The notes beneath the pieces were generated by a model. The model did not search any database and was not told where the DNA came from. It saw only the letters and a program-made list of their open reading frames with translations. A DNA stretch of 64,000 nucleotides from Fuscovulum ytuae. Its GTDB lineage: Bacteria > Pseudomonadota > Alphaproteobacteria > Rhodobacterales > Rhodobacteraceae. The translations under genes and the position numbers were made by a program. Every line of letters starts with the position of its first letter. The stretch's first letter is position 1. Below are positions 37,659 to 46,903 of this stretch, piece after piece. The stretch lies in the NCBI RefSeq assembly GCF_029953595.1, contig NZ_CP124535.1, positions 1,210,001 through 1,274,000 on the forward strand, in the 5' to 3' direction.

Positions 37659-40600
37659 TTCACCTTCCGAGCCTTCGCCCTCGGTGCCTTCGCCTTCCGA
37701 GCCCGTATCCGACGACCCATCCGCGACGCCTTCGCCGGGCTGATGGGTGCCCTTCGGTGCCAGCGTCGGCAGGCTGTCCATCGTGCCCGTAAAGGTCACC
37801 GAATGGGTGCCGTCCGACATGGTGATGGTGCCATCGCCGTTGTCCGTCTCGGTATAGGCGGCCGGATCGGAACCTTCCGCGATCTCGATCACATCCTGTG
37901 CCCGCAGCGTGCCAACGACAAAGTCATTCCCGCCATTGGACCGGAAGAGGATGCGGTGCGCCGATTCAAGCCCCGAGATATCCACAGTTTCACTGGCCTC
38001 CGACCCATCGATCGTGATGGTGTCGAAGTTCAGGCTGGTCGGGTTGAAGTTCCCGATCACCTGGATGGTATCGCCTTGCGACGTGCCGTTCCTCAGACGA
38101 TCCCCAAGGTCCAGCGTGTTGATCGTGATTTCCTCGATATTGTCGAGTTGCGCCACAACCGTTTCGACACCTCCGACCACGCGGGTGATCACGATCTCGG
38201 TATTGGCCAGCAGGGTGACACCGATCTGCTCCAGATTGGACCTGTTGGTGACATTGGCACGCGGTGTCGTCGCGTCATTCAGCGCCACCGCATAGATGCG
38301 GAAGGTTTCCACCTCGTCATTGCCATGCACGACGAAGGTGTCGAGATTGCCACCCTGACCGTTCACCACATCAACCCCATGGCCTGCGAACCAATGGATC
38401 GTGTCGTTGCCGTTCCCGGCGTTGATCGTGTCATTGCCCAGACCGCCCGAGATCGTATCTGCGCCAGCGTCCGCAAAGATCCGATCATTACCGCCACCTC
38501 CGAAGATGATCTCGGAGAAGGCAGTGCCATCGATCCTGATCCCTGCATCCGTGCCGTTGATCACGCTCAGCGTGGGTGCACCGGCATCCAGACCGAACTG
38601 AATCCGTTCGATGTTGGACAGACGGTCTGACCCGTCACTGCGCAGGGCGCGGCCTGTCGTCGGGTCTATCGGCCCGCTCGCGTTGGCATCATGAGTCACG
38701 GTCACGCTGTCATCGGCATTGACCGTGATGTCGTAATTCCCACGATCATCCCAATAGACCGCCGTATCGATCCCGGTGTTGTCCAGATCGCCGTCAATGA
38801 TCTCGCGCACCACATTCAGATCGGCCGCCTTCACCTCGCGGGCAAAGAGCGCCGCTTCCAGCGTCTTGCCACCGAACAAAGCTTCGCCTGCAACCGCGTT
38901 GATCGTTTGGCCCAGATAGGTGACGACACCGTCGACCAGCGAGATGACCTGCTTGGTCAAGCCGTCCGTCGTGGCAAAGGCGTTGTTGGCATCGTCCAGT
39001 ACTTCAATCCGAACGTTCAGCCACTTGTCGCCGTCGATGATGTCATTGCCGGACATGCCCCGAATGACATCGGAACCGGCACCGCCCAGAAGGATGTCCG
39101 AGTTTCCATCGGCAGCCATACGGGCCAGTTTGGTTTCACCGGTGTTTTGCTGCGTGATCGTAAAGGTTTGCAGATGGTCCACCAGGTCCCGCAGGCCCGC
39201 GATCCGGTCAACATTCTCTTCCAGCAGGGCGTTGGAATAGGATGCGATCGGGGCAGTCAGCGAGGTGATTGCCGCATTCGCACCCTCCACAGCACCGCCG
39301 GTCGCTTCGCGCCCGGTCAGCTTGTCGTCGCCATTCCAGCCCGACAGACCTTCGACCAGATCGAAACGGTCACGCAGGATCAGGTTCTGCTGGTTGACGA
39401 AGATGCTGATATTCATATCGGCATCGACGGGGTAGTCCGAACCCTTATGGGTGACCCAGTCAAACCCGGCCATCCCGTTATAGCGGTTGATCCCGATGCC
39501 CCCGGTCATGATGTCGTCACCGGATTCCGCGTCGAAATCGGTGTCGTTCTCGCCCGCCAGCATCACGTCATGGCCGATGATGCGGCTGTTGAAGAACAGT
39601 TCCGAATTGTCACCGGTCAGGGTGTTCATATTCCCCTGGCCTTCCAGCCAGTCATTGCCTTCGTTGCCGTAGTAGACGCCACCACCGCCCGATGCCGCGC
39701 GGATGAAGTCGTCGCCCTCGCCACCGAAGACGTCCTTCGCCTCATCGCCGCCAGCCAGCACGTCACGGCCCGATCCGCCAAAGACAAGGTCAAGACCCAT
39801 CCCGCCGTTGATCAGGTCATCACCGCCCTCGCCCTTCAGGACGTCTGCTGCACCAACATCGGTGCCCATATCGGTGATCAGGTCGGACCCTTCACCGCCA
39901 TGGATGTGATCGACGCCGAAGCCGCCTTCGATATCGTCATCCCCATCATAGCCCCAAAGACCATCGTCGCCCGCGCCGCTGACAATGATGTCGCGCTCGG
40001 CAGTACCGCCGATAACGACATGGTCGCCACCGAGGTACTTGATGAAGTCCATATCCCCGTCGTTATCGAGGTCCTTACGAACCACAAGGCTTTCGCTGCC
40101 CAGCATCGAAGACAGAACATCCGTCGGTCGGGTCGGGTCTGCCGAACCAAGTTCCGGGTTCCACTGCTTCGTCTGGTCCAGTTCAAGCACCCATGCCGCC
40201 GTCTGGAAGGCCGCGCCGTTGATCGACAGGCCCAGATGCTCACCATCCGTGTTGCGTTGGATCAGATCGGCAAAGCTATCGCTTTCCAGCTGCGTCAGCA
40301 GGTTCATGCCTTGCGACCGCGACAGATAGTAGAAGCGGTCGTTGTTCTGCAGCATTTCCATCTGCGCTTCGAAGACGAAGGTGAAAGTCGACCCCAGCAT
40401 CCCGCCGAACGTCATCTTCGCTTCGGCCAAACCGCCGATCCAGAAGTCCACATTGTTCAGACCGGTTTCACGTCCGGCCCAAGCGCCTGTCCCGTTCAGA
40501 TAGTCCAGACGGTCTGCCGGGGAAGTATCGCCCCCCAGCACCAGCTTCGTTGCCGCATCCCGCTTCAATTCGAACGTGGTGGCAGAGGTGATCGTCTCAT

Positions 40601-42773
40601 GCGTGCCGTAAGCCGCGATGAAGTTCACCACCGAAAGCGGCGTCTTGATATTGGCGGCAAAGTCCGTCCAGTTTTCATATGGCTTCACATAGGTGTTGCC
40701 GGTTTGGGCAAAGAACTGGCTGCGAGCCTCATTCAGCGACGGAATGCCGGTGTCCCGGGCCCGCGCCATGTTCAGCGCCCCAAGGTCAAGCGGCAGCCCG
40801 ACAAGGTTGTTGCGCAGCGCCTCGGTCAGGAATTCGTCGATTTCGTTGCCCTGCTGGCGGGTCATCCCGCGCAGGATCGCCCCGGCCGCCGCATGGGCAT
40901 CAATCCCTTGCGCATCAAACATGACAGGGTTGAGGAAGGCATCGAACAGCGTTTCCTTGGTCAGCCCCAACTCGTTGTTCTGATAGCCGAACATGTCGAC
41001 CGTCTCGTTCAGCATCGAATGGCCGAAACGATAGACGACCTGCGCGAATTCCTGGCTGATCCCCACCGGAATTTCGGCCGTGTTCGAGAAGACGAAGGGG
41101 TCGATCTGCGGGGCAACGGACCGGACGAACTCTTCAAAGACCAGATGCTGATAGACCTGCTCGGTGGTGAAGCGCGCCGCTTGGAACAGCCGCACCCCAT
41201 CCCACACAAGCGCTTCAATCTCTTCCGCGGTCAGGCTCGCCGGGTCGCTGTTCACCGGCAGATCGGTGATCAGATACTCATTGAGCAGCGCAACATCCCC
41301 ACCTGCCAGCAGGGTGGACTTGATGGCCTCAACCTGATGGTTGTGCTCACTGTGAAAGACCGTGTGGATCGCGGTCAGTGCGATGTTTTCATTGCCACGC
41401 CCGTCGCCCACGATGAAGTGACGGTCCAGCAATTCGTTGTCGTAGGTCGTCGCCTGGCCGAACCCATTGATGGGCTGCGCATTCGCCGTATCCCCGTCCG
41501 CATCAGGCAGCTTCTGGATCGCACCTGTGGCGGGATTGCGGTCATGGTCCACAAAGCCCGGTGTCGCGGCATGCGCGATATCGTCCAGGAAGGCATGCCC
41601 CGTCGAGGCGGCCAACATGGCACTCACCGGGGCGTCCAAGTTCCCCGCAACGACCGAACCATCACCCATCACAAGTTGCGGCATCCCATTCGCCGCCGGG
41701 ACGAAATTGCCATAAAGGTCGGTCAACAACGCCGGAACCGAATGCACGTTCAGATCCGAAAGCTCGATCCCGAGCACCTCACGGGCCTGCGCCTTGACAT
41801 CGGCCCATGTCGGCGGGCCGCCCGCCGCCCCTTCCAGCATCATGCCGGTCGCGATCGGCTTGCCATCCACCATCACATATTCGCGCAAGAACACCTGATG
41901 CGACGGGGTCGAGGTATAAAGCTGGTTCAGGTCGATCCACGGCGTCGTCTTGTTGCCGTTTTCGCGGATGACATTGCCATTCTCGTCAACGCTGTTGGTC
42001 GCCCGCGTTAGCACCATGAAATTCGTCGGGCTGTTCGCGTCATAAAGCGGATCATCCTTCTGCAGGGGGATAAAGACCGACCCGTTCCCCCCCTTGTTGG
42101 TCAGGTCCAGACCGTGGTCGAAGAACTGGCCGAAGATGGTGAAAAAGCTGTTATAGGGCGCGGTATCGCCAAGGTCGGCCGCCACGTTGCCCAACAGGAC
42201 GTTGATCCCGTCCATTTGAATGCCATGCGCCGCCAGCGCCTCTTGCACGGCCGGAGCCTCAAGGGCGCGCATGTGGTCGGCTTCGGTGGGCGAGGTCACC
42301 TCAGCGCCAAGCGCCGCCTTATAGACCTCCCAAATCGCGGCCGTCTGGGACAGATTCTCGGCGCCGGTGACGCCATTGATCGCAAGCGCGGAAGAGATCG
42401 CGGCAAAGTTGCCAAGTGTCTGGTCGGAAACAAGGTTCGAAATCGTCCGCGGCTGGCTGTCATAGACGGAACCCGACGTCTGTTCATAGCTGGTGGGTGC
42501 GCCGGTCCGGGCATCGGCTTCGGCTGCCTGCCACACCGGGGTCAAGAGGCGCTGCATCGGTTGGTCTGCCGCACCACTGGTGACCATCCCGACTTGGAAA
42601 TTGTTCAACTCCCCCGTCACCGTCCGCAGCCCGTATGGGATCAGCGGATTCGTAACCAGTTCGGCCAAGGCCGCACGCGGGTCACTCCCGGCCGCGATTG
42701 CGGCGGTATGGGCCTCCGCGATACGGATTTGCTCGATGATATGCGCGAGGTCGTTGATGTTCAGCTTGACCAT
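36675..42773 (-). CDS. Giant secreted RTX heme peroxidase 2, one animal-type peroxidase domain
   Basis: A 2032-aa protein. The peroxidase domain (about residues 180-860) has FGQFFDHGLDL (Asp and distal His, about 219-220), GDGRGNEN and YRFGHSMLNE (proximal His near 581), so all key heme-binding residues of the myeloperoxidase-like family are present. RTX repeats follow at about 915-1090 and 1400-1460, then an acidic Gly/Ser linker and the C-terminal RTX/secretion module, nearly identical to that of peroxidase 1. No Sec signal. The domain resembles domain A of peroxidase 1 (same NKGG/QKGG, SEHN and YRFGHSMLNETVD blocks) more than domain B. Export by the nearby type I system is likely. Confidence 0.9.
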   Translation of the reverse strand: MVKLNINDLAHIIEQIRIAEAHTAAIAAGSDPRAALAELVTNPLIPYGLRTVTGELNNFQVGMVTSGAADQPMQRLLTPVWQAAEADARTGAPTSYEQTSGSVYDSQPRTISNLVSDQTLGNFAAISSALAINGVTGAENLSQTAAIWEVYKAALGAEVTSPTEADHMRALEAPAVQEALAAHGIQMDGINVLLGNVAADLGDTAPYNSFFTIFGQFFDHGLDLTNKGGNGSVFIPLQKDDPLYDANSPTNFMVLTRATNSVDENGNVIRENGNKTTPWIDLNQLYTSTPSHQVFLREYVMVDGKPIATGMMLEGAAGGPPTWADVKAQAREVLGIELSDLNVHSVPALLTDLYGNFVPAANGMPQLVMGDGSVVAGNLDAPVSAMLAASTGHAFLDDIAHAATPGFVDHDRNPATGAIQKLPDADGDTANAQPINGFGQATTYDNELLDRHFIVGDGRGNENIALTAIHTVFHSEHNHQVEAIKSTLLAGGDVALLNEYLITDLPVNSDPASLTAEEIEALVWDGVRLFQAARFTTEQVYQHLVFEEFVRSVAPQIDPFVFSNTAEIPVGISQEFAQVVYRFGHSMLNETVDMFGYQNNELGLTKETLFDAFLNPVMFDAQGIDAHAAAGAILRGMTRQQGNEIDEFLTEALRNNLVGLPLDLGALNMARARDTGIPSLNEARSQFFAQTGNTYVKPYENWTDFAANIKTPLSVVNFIAAYGTHETITSATTFELKRDAATKLVLGGDTSPADRLDYLNGTGAWAGRETGLNNVDFWIGGLAEAKMTFGGMLGSTFTFVFEAQMEMLQNNDRFYYLSRSQGMNLLTQLESDSFADLIQRNTDGEHLGLSINGAAFQTAAWVLELDQTKQWNPELGSADPTRPTDVLSSMLGSESLVVRKDLDNDGDMDFIKYLGGDHVVIGGTAERDIIVSGAGDDGLWGYDGDDDIEGGFGVDHIHGGEGSDLITDMGTDVGAADVLKGEGGDDLINGGMGLDLVFGGSGRDVLAGGDEAKDVFGGEGDDFIRAASGGGGVYYGNEGNDWLEGQGNMNTLTGDNSELFFNSRIIGHDVMLAGENDTDFDAESGDDIMTGGIGINRYNGMAGFDWVTHKGSDYPVDADMNISIFVNQQNLILRDRFDLVEGLSGWNGDDKLTGREATGGAVEGANAAITSLTAPIASYSNALLEENVDRIAGLRDLVDHLQTFTITQQNTGETKLARMAADGNSDILLGGAGSDVIRGMSGNDIIDGDKWLNVRIEVLDDANNAFATTDGLTKQVISLVDGVVTYLGQTINAVAGEALFGGKTLEAALFAREVKAADLNVVREIIDGDLDNTGIDTAVYWDDRGNYDITVNADDSVTVTHDANASGPIDPTTGRALRSDGSDRLSNIERIQFGLDAGAPTLSVINGTDAGIRIDGTAFSEIIFGGGGNDRIFADAGADTISGGLGNDTINAGNGNDTIHWFAGHGVDVVNGQGGNLDTFVVHGNDEVETFRIYAVALNDATTPRANVTNRSNLEQIGVTLLANTEIVITRVVGGVETVVAQLDNIEEITINTLDLGDRLRNGTSQGDTIQVIGNFNPTSLNFDTITIDGSEASETVDISGLESAHRILFRSNGGNDFVVGTLRAQDVIEIAEGSDPAAYTETDNGDGTITMSDGTHSVTFTGTMDSLPTLAPKGTHQPGEGVADGSSDTGSEGEGTEGEGSEGETGDAAENGAETVSPDDGASGSEGEASGGHDDVADDEAEDADDDAPGAGSGSGTGSGTGTGTGTGGGVPVVDGVVLMPGSAAGVMVGDAGDDVIVGGEEGDALLGKGGSDIILGNGGNDVAVGGSGGDVIEGGAGRDVLLGGEGDDVFLAASDDGADMLFGGEGSDTLDLSALTEDAVIDLGAYTAIGTARIGGVTDHLVGIENATGGMGNDVIKASLSINVLTGGDGDDVFVFVSAGTADGDVITDFRPGDKIDLSGIDAMVGMNGNQAFTLADQGTTAAGSLVIREVATENGVDTIIDGFTDGDADADFSITLRGAHTLDSSSFNF

Positions 42774-42901
42774 ATTCCCGATCCTGTATTTGGGGGCAGC
42801 AGCAAGGACTGCTTCATTGGATGGGTTTTTTTGGCACGGGATGAGCTTTGAAACTAACGCCCATGGTCTTGCGGAGTTTTCGATAAAGGTCGCCAGGTAG
42901 A

Positions 42902-42917
42902 TTGGACCTTGGTCGCA
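42902..42917 (-). promoter_or_regulatory. Island operator-like palindrome C (upstream of peroxidase 2)
   Basis: In gene sense TGCGAC-CAAG-GTCCAA. The GTCCAA half is perfect; the other half has two changes. The near edge is 128 bp before the peroxidase 2 start codon. Confidence 0.52.
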
Positions 42918-43406
42918 TCGTAATTTTTGATGGTGCTAAAATAAGGATGGGGTCAATTGTGGCAATTCGGAATTGCAAGATTTAAGGCCGCCCTCCCCCC
43001 GTCCGGCCACAGGGAAGACCGGATCAGCAACAACAAAACGCCAGAAATTCAAGGCTGAATCGGCACGTCAATCAAGGTCACGCCTCACCGATTCCGTCCT
43101 TCGCCAAGCTGGTCACGCCAGAAGAAAGACATCATATTCATTTGTTTTTAAATGCATTTTCCGGAAATTCCGCACCAGAAGCCCCTTCCGCTTCGCCACC
43201 CACAGCTCCCCCAGTGACCGATCGCAAAGCATCAAGATCGCTGGAACATCTGCGGGGCGCCATCTCCGCAACCTGCCCCCCAGATGACGGACTCACCCAA
43301 AGGCGTAATCGTTAGTCATTGGTATGTATTAAAATACATTATGGTATGGTTTTTTCCTACCTTGGGAAAATTTTATCCCACCCTATTGGGGGGAATTTTC
43401 TCGGCA

Positions 43407-43422
43407 TTCGACCTAGGTCTGA
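43407..43422 (+). promoter_or_regulatory. Island operator-like palindrome D (upstream of response regulator)
   Basis: TTCGAC-CTAG-GTCTGA. The GAC-CTAG-GTC core is perfectly symmetric. The near edge is 151 bp before the start of the response-regulator gene at 43574, almost the same spacing as site A has to the exporter gene. Confidence 0.55.
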
Positions 43423-43573
43423 TCCACGCATTTGGCCATCTGCGCGTGACATTAATTGATATTTTAATTAAACGGTCGTGATACATCGCCCGGATCGGAC
43501 TGCGTCCTACCGAGCATTGGATGTCCCAAATCCGCCTAGGGGTGATAGGCGATTTCCCTTAGGAGGGCCCAGC

Positions 43574-44161
43574 ATGACGCCGCATGAGTGCAAGGCCAGC
43601 CTCGCAACAACGCTCCCTGCCGAAAGCCGTGACCAAGGGCAGACCAGACGGAGTACGGGAAGGCCTGACCAAAAGGCGCAAATCCTCATCGCCGAAGATG
43701 ACGACCTGATCTCTGACGCGCTCGCGCGCATGCTCGGGGCAAACGGTGCCTATGACTGCATGACCGCGAGAAGTTTCGCCGAACTCAGCCGCCTCCTTGA
43801 CGGTCCGCTTGCCTTTCAATCGATCATCCTTGACCTGCACATGCCGGGAATGCTGGGCTTCTCATCCGTGCGGGCCATCAAGCAAAAAGCACCCGGCTGC
43901 CACATCCTCGTTTTCACCGGCGATGATCGGGCATCCGTGATCGAACTTTTCGTGGCAGGCGTCAGCGGCGTGGTCTTCAAGACAAGCGGACTGCCCGTCA
44001 TCAAAACAGCCCTCTCAAAAGTTCTGTCGGGCCGACGCTTTATCCCAGACAAGGGCGGCTCACGCCAATCCAAGGGCGTTAACGCAACGCCCAACAGAGC
44101 GCAGATCGATTGCCGCAAGGTCCGTCGCAAACTCTTGCTGCAAGGCCGCCTGACAGACTGA
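43574..44161 (+). CDS. Response regulator, receiver domain without recognisable HTH
   Basis: A 195-aa protein. After a 35-residue polar N terminus comes a NarL-like receiver: ILIAEDDD, phospho-Asp87 in IILDLHMPG, Thr in LVFTGDD, Lys in VVFKTSG. The C-terminal 45 residues are basic (CRKVRRKLLLQGRLTD) but show no LuxR helix-turn-helix, unlike the similar regulator at 20932. So it is a receiver-only switch or a regulator that has lost its output domain. AGGAGG lies seven bases before the start. Palindrome D upstream suggests it belongs to the island regulon. Confidence 0.82.
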   Translation: MTPHECKASLATTLPAESRDQGQTRRSTGRPDQKAQILIAEDDDLISDALARMLGANGAYDCMTARSFAELSRLLDGPLAFQSIILDLHMPGMLGFSSVRAIKQKAPGCHILVFTGDDRASVIELFVAGVSGVVFKTSGLPVIKTALSKVLSGRRFIPDKGGSRQSKGVNATPNRAQIDCRKVRRKLLLQGRLTD

Positions 44162-44424
44162 TCGCTTGGCCCGACGCGACGCTCTGGCGCAGATACCGCG
44201 CATCTTTCTCCGCCCTGCACGCCCCCGCCACCAACGGGGCAAGCGGCCATATGACCCGCGCGTCGCGGCAAGCAGGATCGGATCAGGCCCATAGGCAAGG
44301 CCGAAACAATCCGGCTCGCACCTCTGCCGCGCCCCTTCTTCCGGCCACCCGCCACCAAAGAGCGGCTATGGCCTTGGCCCCGCGCTGACGGGATGTTCAG
44401 CGCCAAACCAGCACAGCGCCGGCC

Positions 44425-45522
44425 TCAGCTCTTGCCCGACGGTCGTTGCATCCCTGCCTCGGCCACCAGGGCGGCAAGGCGGAAAAATCCATGGACCATC
44501 TTGGAAAACGGCATCAGCAGGAACAGCACCATGACCGTCGCCAGATGGATGGCAAGCAACGGCCCCACAAGGGCCGATCCGGTTGCCGCATAAAGCGCCA
44601 GCCCCGTCACCGCCACGCCGCCGAGCAGCAGAATGAAGGCCATCTCCCCACCCCAAACCCGCGCCGCGCCCAAATTGCGATCCGCGCGGAGCTTCAGCCA
44701 AACCAGCCCCGCCGTCCCCGCCACCATCATCACCCCTCCGGGCAGGCCCAGCAGCTTGGGCGGGGATAGCAGCGGATAGGGCGCCTCCCATCCGAGCGCG
44801 TAATGCATGATCGTGCCGCTGGCGGTGGAGGCGAAACACAAAAGGAAGCCATACATCATCACCTGATGAAACACCCGCCGCCGGTCGGAAAAGCGGTCAC
44901 CCTCTTCGAAGTTGCACCCTTCACCATGGCCACCCGACAGGTTCTTCATCTTCGCCGCCGAATGCAGCGCCGACTGAAGATGCGAAAGCCGCACCCGCCC
45001 CCCGCCAACCTCGCGCCAATAATCGCGAAGCGACAGCGCGATCAGCGCAAGAGGCACCAGAAAGGCCGGGGTAAAAATCGCCACCATCGTGCCATGCGCA
45101 AGATAGGCATAGAAACCCGACCCTCCCTCAGGCCGCCAAACCGACATTGCCCAGAAGAACCACGCCAGCACCACGACCAAAAGCCCGGCCATCGCCACCC
45201 CATGCGTCTGGAACATCCGCGCCATCGCCTGCGGACGCGCCAGCCGCTCCCAGCTTTCCACCCGCACCTCCGCCAAGGCGGCAGGAATGTTCAGCGCGAA
45301 TTCATGCGGCGCGGTATATTGGCAGGCGTAATAGCAGCCCCGGCAGTTGTGGCAGAGATTGGCCAATTGCGTCAGATCCCCCGCCGCAAAGGCCTTTTGT
45401 CGGGTCATGGCAGGAAAGACCGCACAGAACCCCTCGCAATAGCGGCAGGCATTGCAGATCTCGATCTGGCGGCGGGCCTCGTCCGTGGCCGTCCCTGTCA
45501 GGGGCGTCTGGTCAAGCGACAT
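44425..45522 (-). CDS. tcuB: Tricarballylate/citrate utilisation protein TcuB (CitB)
   Basis: A 365-aa membrane iron-sulfur protein that takes electrons from TcuA and passes them to the quinone pool. Two cysteine clusters are visible at the N terminus (CNACRYCEGFCAVFP and CHNCRGCYYACQYTAPHEFALNIP), followed by about six TM segments with heme-type histidines (FHQVMMYGFLLCF, TIMHYALG). The start at 45522 overlaps the tcuA stop by 11 bp, so the two are translationally coupled. Confidence 0.9.
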   Translation of the reverse strand: MSLDQTPLTGTATDEARRQIEICNACRYCEGFCAVFPAMTRQKAFAAGDLTQLANLCHNCRGCYYACQYTAPHEFALNIPAALAEVRVESWERLARPQAMARMFQTHGVAMAGLLVVVLAWFFWAMSVWRPEGGSGFYAYLAHGTMVAIFTPAFLVPLALIALSLRDYWREVGGGRVRLSHLQSALHSAAKMKNLSGGHGEGCNFEEGDRFSDRRRVFHQVMMYGFLLCFASTASGTIMHYALGWEAPYPLLSPPKLLGLPGGVMMVAGTAGLVWLKLRADRNLGAARVWGGEMAFILLLGGVAVTGLALYAATGSALVGPLLAIHLATVMVLFLLMPFSKMVHGFFRLAALVAEAGMQRPSGKS

Positions 45523-46903
45523 AGGCGGCGGCCTCCTTGCCCGCGATGCGTCCAAAGACGGTGCCGATGGTCATGCCAAAGCCCGCCAGATAGCCTTCGC
45601 CAAGGATCGACCCGGCCATGATCTCGCCCGCAGCCCAAAGATTGCGGATCGGCCCTTCGGCACTGTGGACCTGCGCCCGTTCATCCACCTTGAGGCCCAG
45701 ATAGGTAAAGGTCACACCGGGGCGCAGCTGGTATCCATAGAAAGGCGGTGTATCCAAGGGGCGCGCCCAATTCGTCTTGGGCAGGTTCAACCCTTCGGTC
45801 CGCAATCCATCCAATTCCGTAGGGTGGAACGGGCCCGGACGGCAGGCGGCGTTAAAACTGTCAACCGTCCGCCGCACCGCCTGCGGATCAAGGCCCATCG
45901 CCACGGCAAGCCCCTCGATCGTGTCGGCCTTCACCGGGGGAAAGACCGACGGCATGAACAGATCGATGGATTTCGCATCGATCAGGGCAAAACCCACCTG
46001 ATCGGGTTGGGCCGCCACCAGACGGCCCCAGATGGCATAGCGCTTTGGCCAGACATCCTCGCCCTCGTCATAGAAACGGTCGCCCTCCTTGTTCACGACG
46101 ATGGAAAAGGGCACGCAATCCAGCCGCGTCACGATCCCGCCATCGAATTTCGGCGCGCGCCCATCAATGGCCACGGCATGGCATTGCGTGGGGTCACCCA
46201 CGCTTTCCGCCCCCTGATCCAGCATGTCGCGCAGAACCACCCCGCGATTATAAGGCGTGCCCCGGATCAGGAAATTGCGCGCCGCAGGCCCCCATGCGCG
46301 GGCCAGCCAATCGACATCGCCCTGAAACCCGCCCGAGGCAAGGACGAAAGCTCGCGCCTTCACCGTCACCGGGCGCCCGGCAATCTGCGCCTCCAGTTGG
46401 GTGATGCGGTCGCCCTCTCGGTGAACATGGGTCACCTCGGCCTCATAGGCGACGATCACACCCAGATCGGCGACCGTGTTGTAATAGGCGTTCACCAGCG
46501 CCTTGCCACCCCCAAGGAAAAAGGCATTGGTCCGCGACAGCGACAAGGTGCCGGACAGCGACGGCTGGAACCGCACGCCATGCGCCTGCATCCATGGCAG
46601 GCATTCTTCTGAAGATCGGATCGCCAGACGGGCCAGCCCTTCATCGGTCTTGCCCTTCGTCACCAGCATCAGGTCGTGCAGGTATTCCTCTTCCTCGTAA
46701 CTGTCGGTCAGGGGAAAGATCGGCCCCTGATGCATGCAGCGAAAATTGCGGGTGTGGCGCGAATTGCCCCCCCGATAGGGCAGCGGTGCACTTTCAAGGA
46801 TCAGGACGCTCGCACCCGCTTCGGCGGCGGTGATCGCGGCGCAAAGCGCGGCATTGCCGCCGCCCACCACGGCAAGGTCAAAAATCTCCGGCCAAGCCGT
46901 CAT
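45512..46903 (-). CDS. tcuA: FAD-dependent tricarballylate dehydrogenase TcuA
   Basis: A 463-aa flavoprotein that oxidises tricarballylate to cis-aconitate in Salmonella. The N-terminal dinucleotide fold is VVGGGNAALCAAITAAEAGASVLILE; the C-terminal flavin segment reads NLWAAGEIMAGSILGEGYLAGFGMTIGTVFGRIAG, as in fumarate reductase/3-ketosteroid dehydrogenase relatives. Neighbouring tcuB and a GntR regulator match the tcu arrangement. No tcuC transporter is present; the divergent AbrB-family transporter may take that role, which is inference. Confidence 0.9.
   Translation of the reverse strand: MTAWPEIFDLAVVGGGNAALCAAITAAEAGASVLILESAPLPYRGGNSRHTRNFRCMHQGPIFPLTDSYEEEEYLHDLMLVTKGKTDEGLARLAIRSSEECLPWMQAHGVRFQPSLSGTLSLSRTNAFFLGGGKALVNAYYNTVADLGVIVAYEAEVTHVHREGDRITQLEAQIAGRPVTVKARAFVLASGGFQGDVDWLARAWGPAARNFLIRGTPYNRGVVLRDMLDQGAESVGDPTQCHAVAIDGRAPKFDGGIVTRLDCVPFSIVVNKEGDRFYDEGEDVWPKRYAIWGRLVAAQPDQVGFALIDAKSIDLFMPSVFPPVKADTIEGLAVAMGLDPQAVRRTVDSFNAACRPGPFHPTELDGLRTEGLNLPKTNWARPLDTPPFYGYQLRPGVTFTYLGLKVDERAQVHSAEGPIRNLWAAGEIMAGSILGEGYLAGFGMTIGTVFGRIAGKEAAAYVA

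Larger units (their letters stand above)
42774..43573. other. 800-bp divergent control region of peroxidase 2 and response regulator
   Basis: Holds palindromes C (42902) and D (43407), facing the two divergent genes. The part from 43300 to 43475 is clearly AT-rich compared with the window and includes a TTAA-N8-TTAATTAA word at 43452-43471 resembling a CtrA site with one extra spacer base. A 65-codon open frame at 43284 is not convincing. Confidence 0.6.

Noticed and set aside
38691-42011. Long plus-strand open frame (1106 codons) opposite peroxidase 2
   Set aside because: Same mirror effect; no recognisable protein features and no ribosome site.
43284-43481. 65-codon hydrophobic open frame in the AT-rich control region
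   Set aside because: No ribosome site, overlaps palindrome D and AT-rich promoter-like DNA, and the hydrophobicity comes from T-rich codons.
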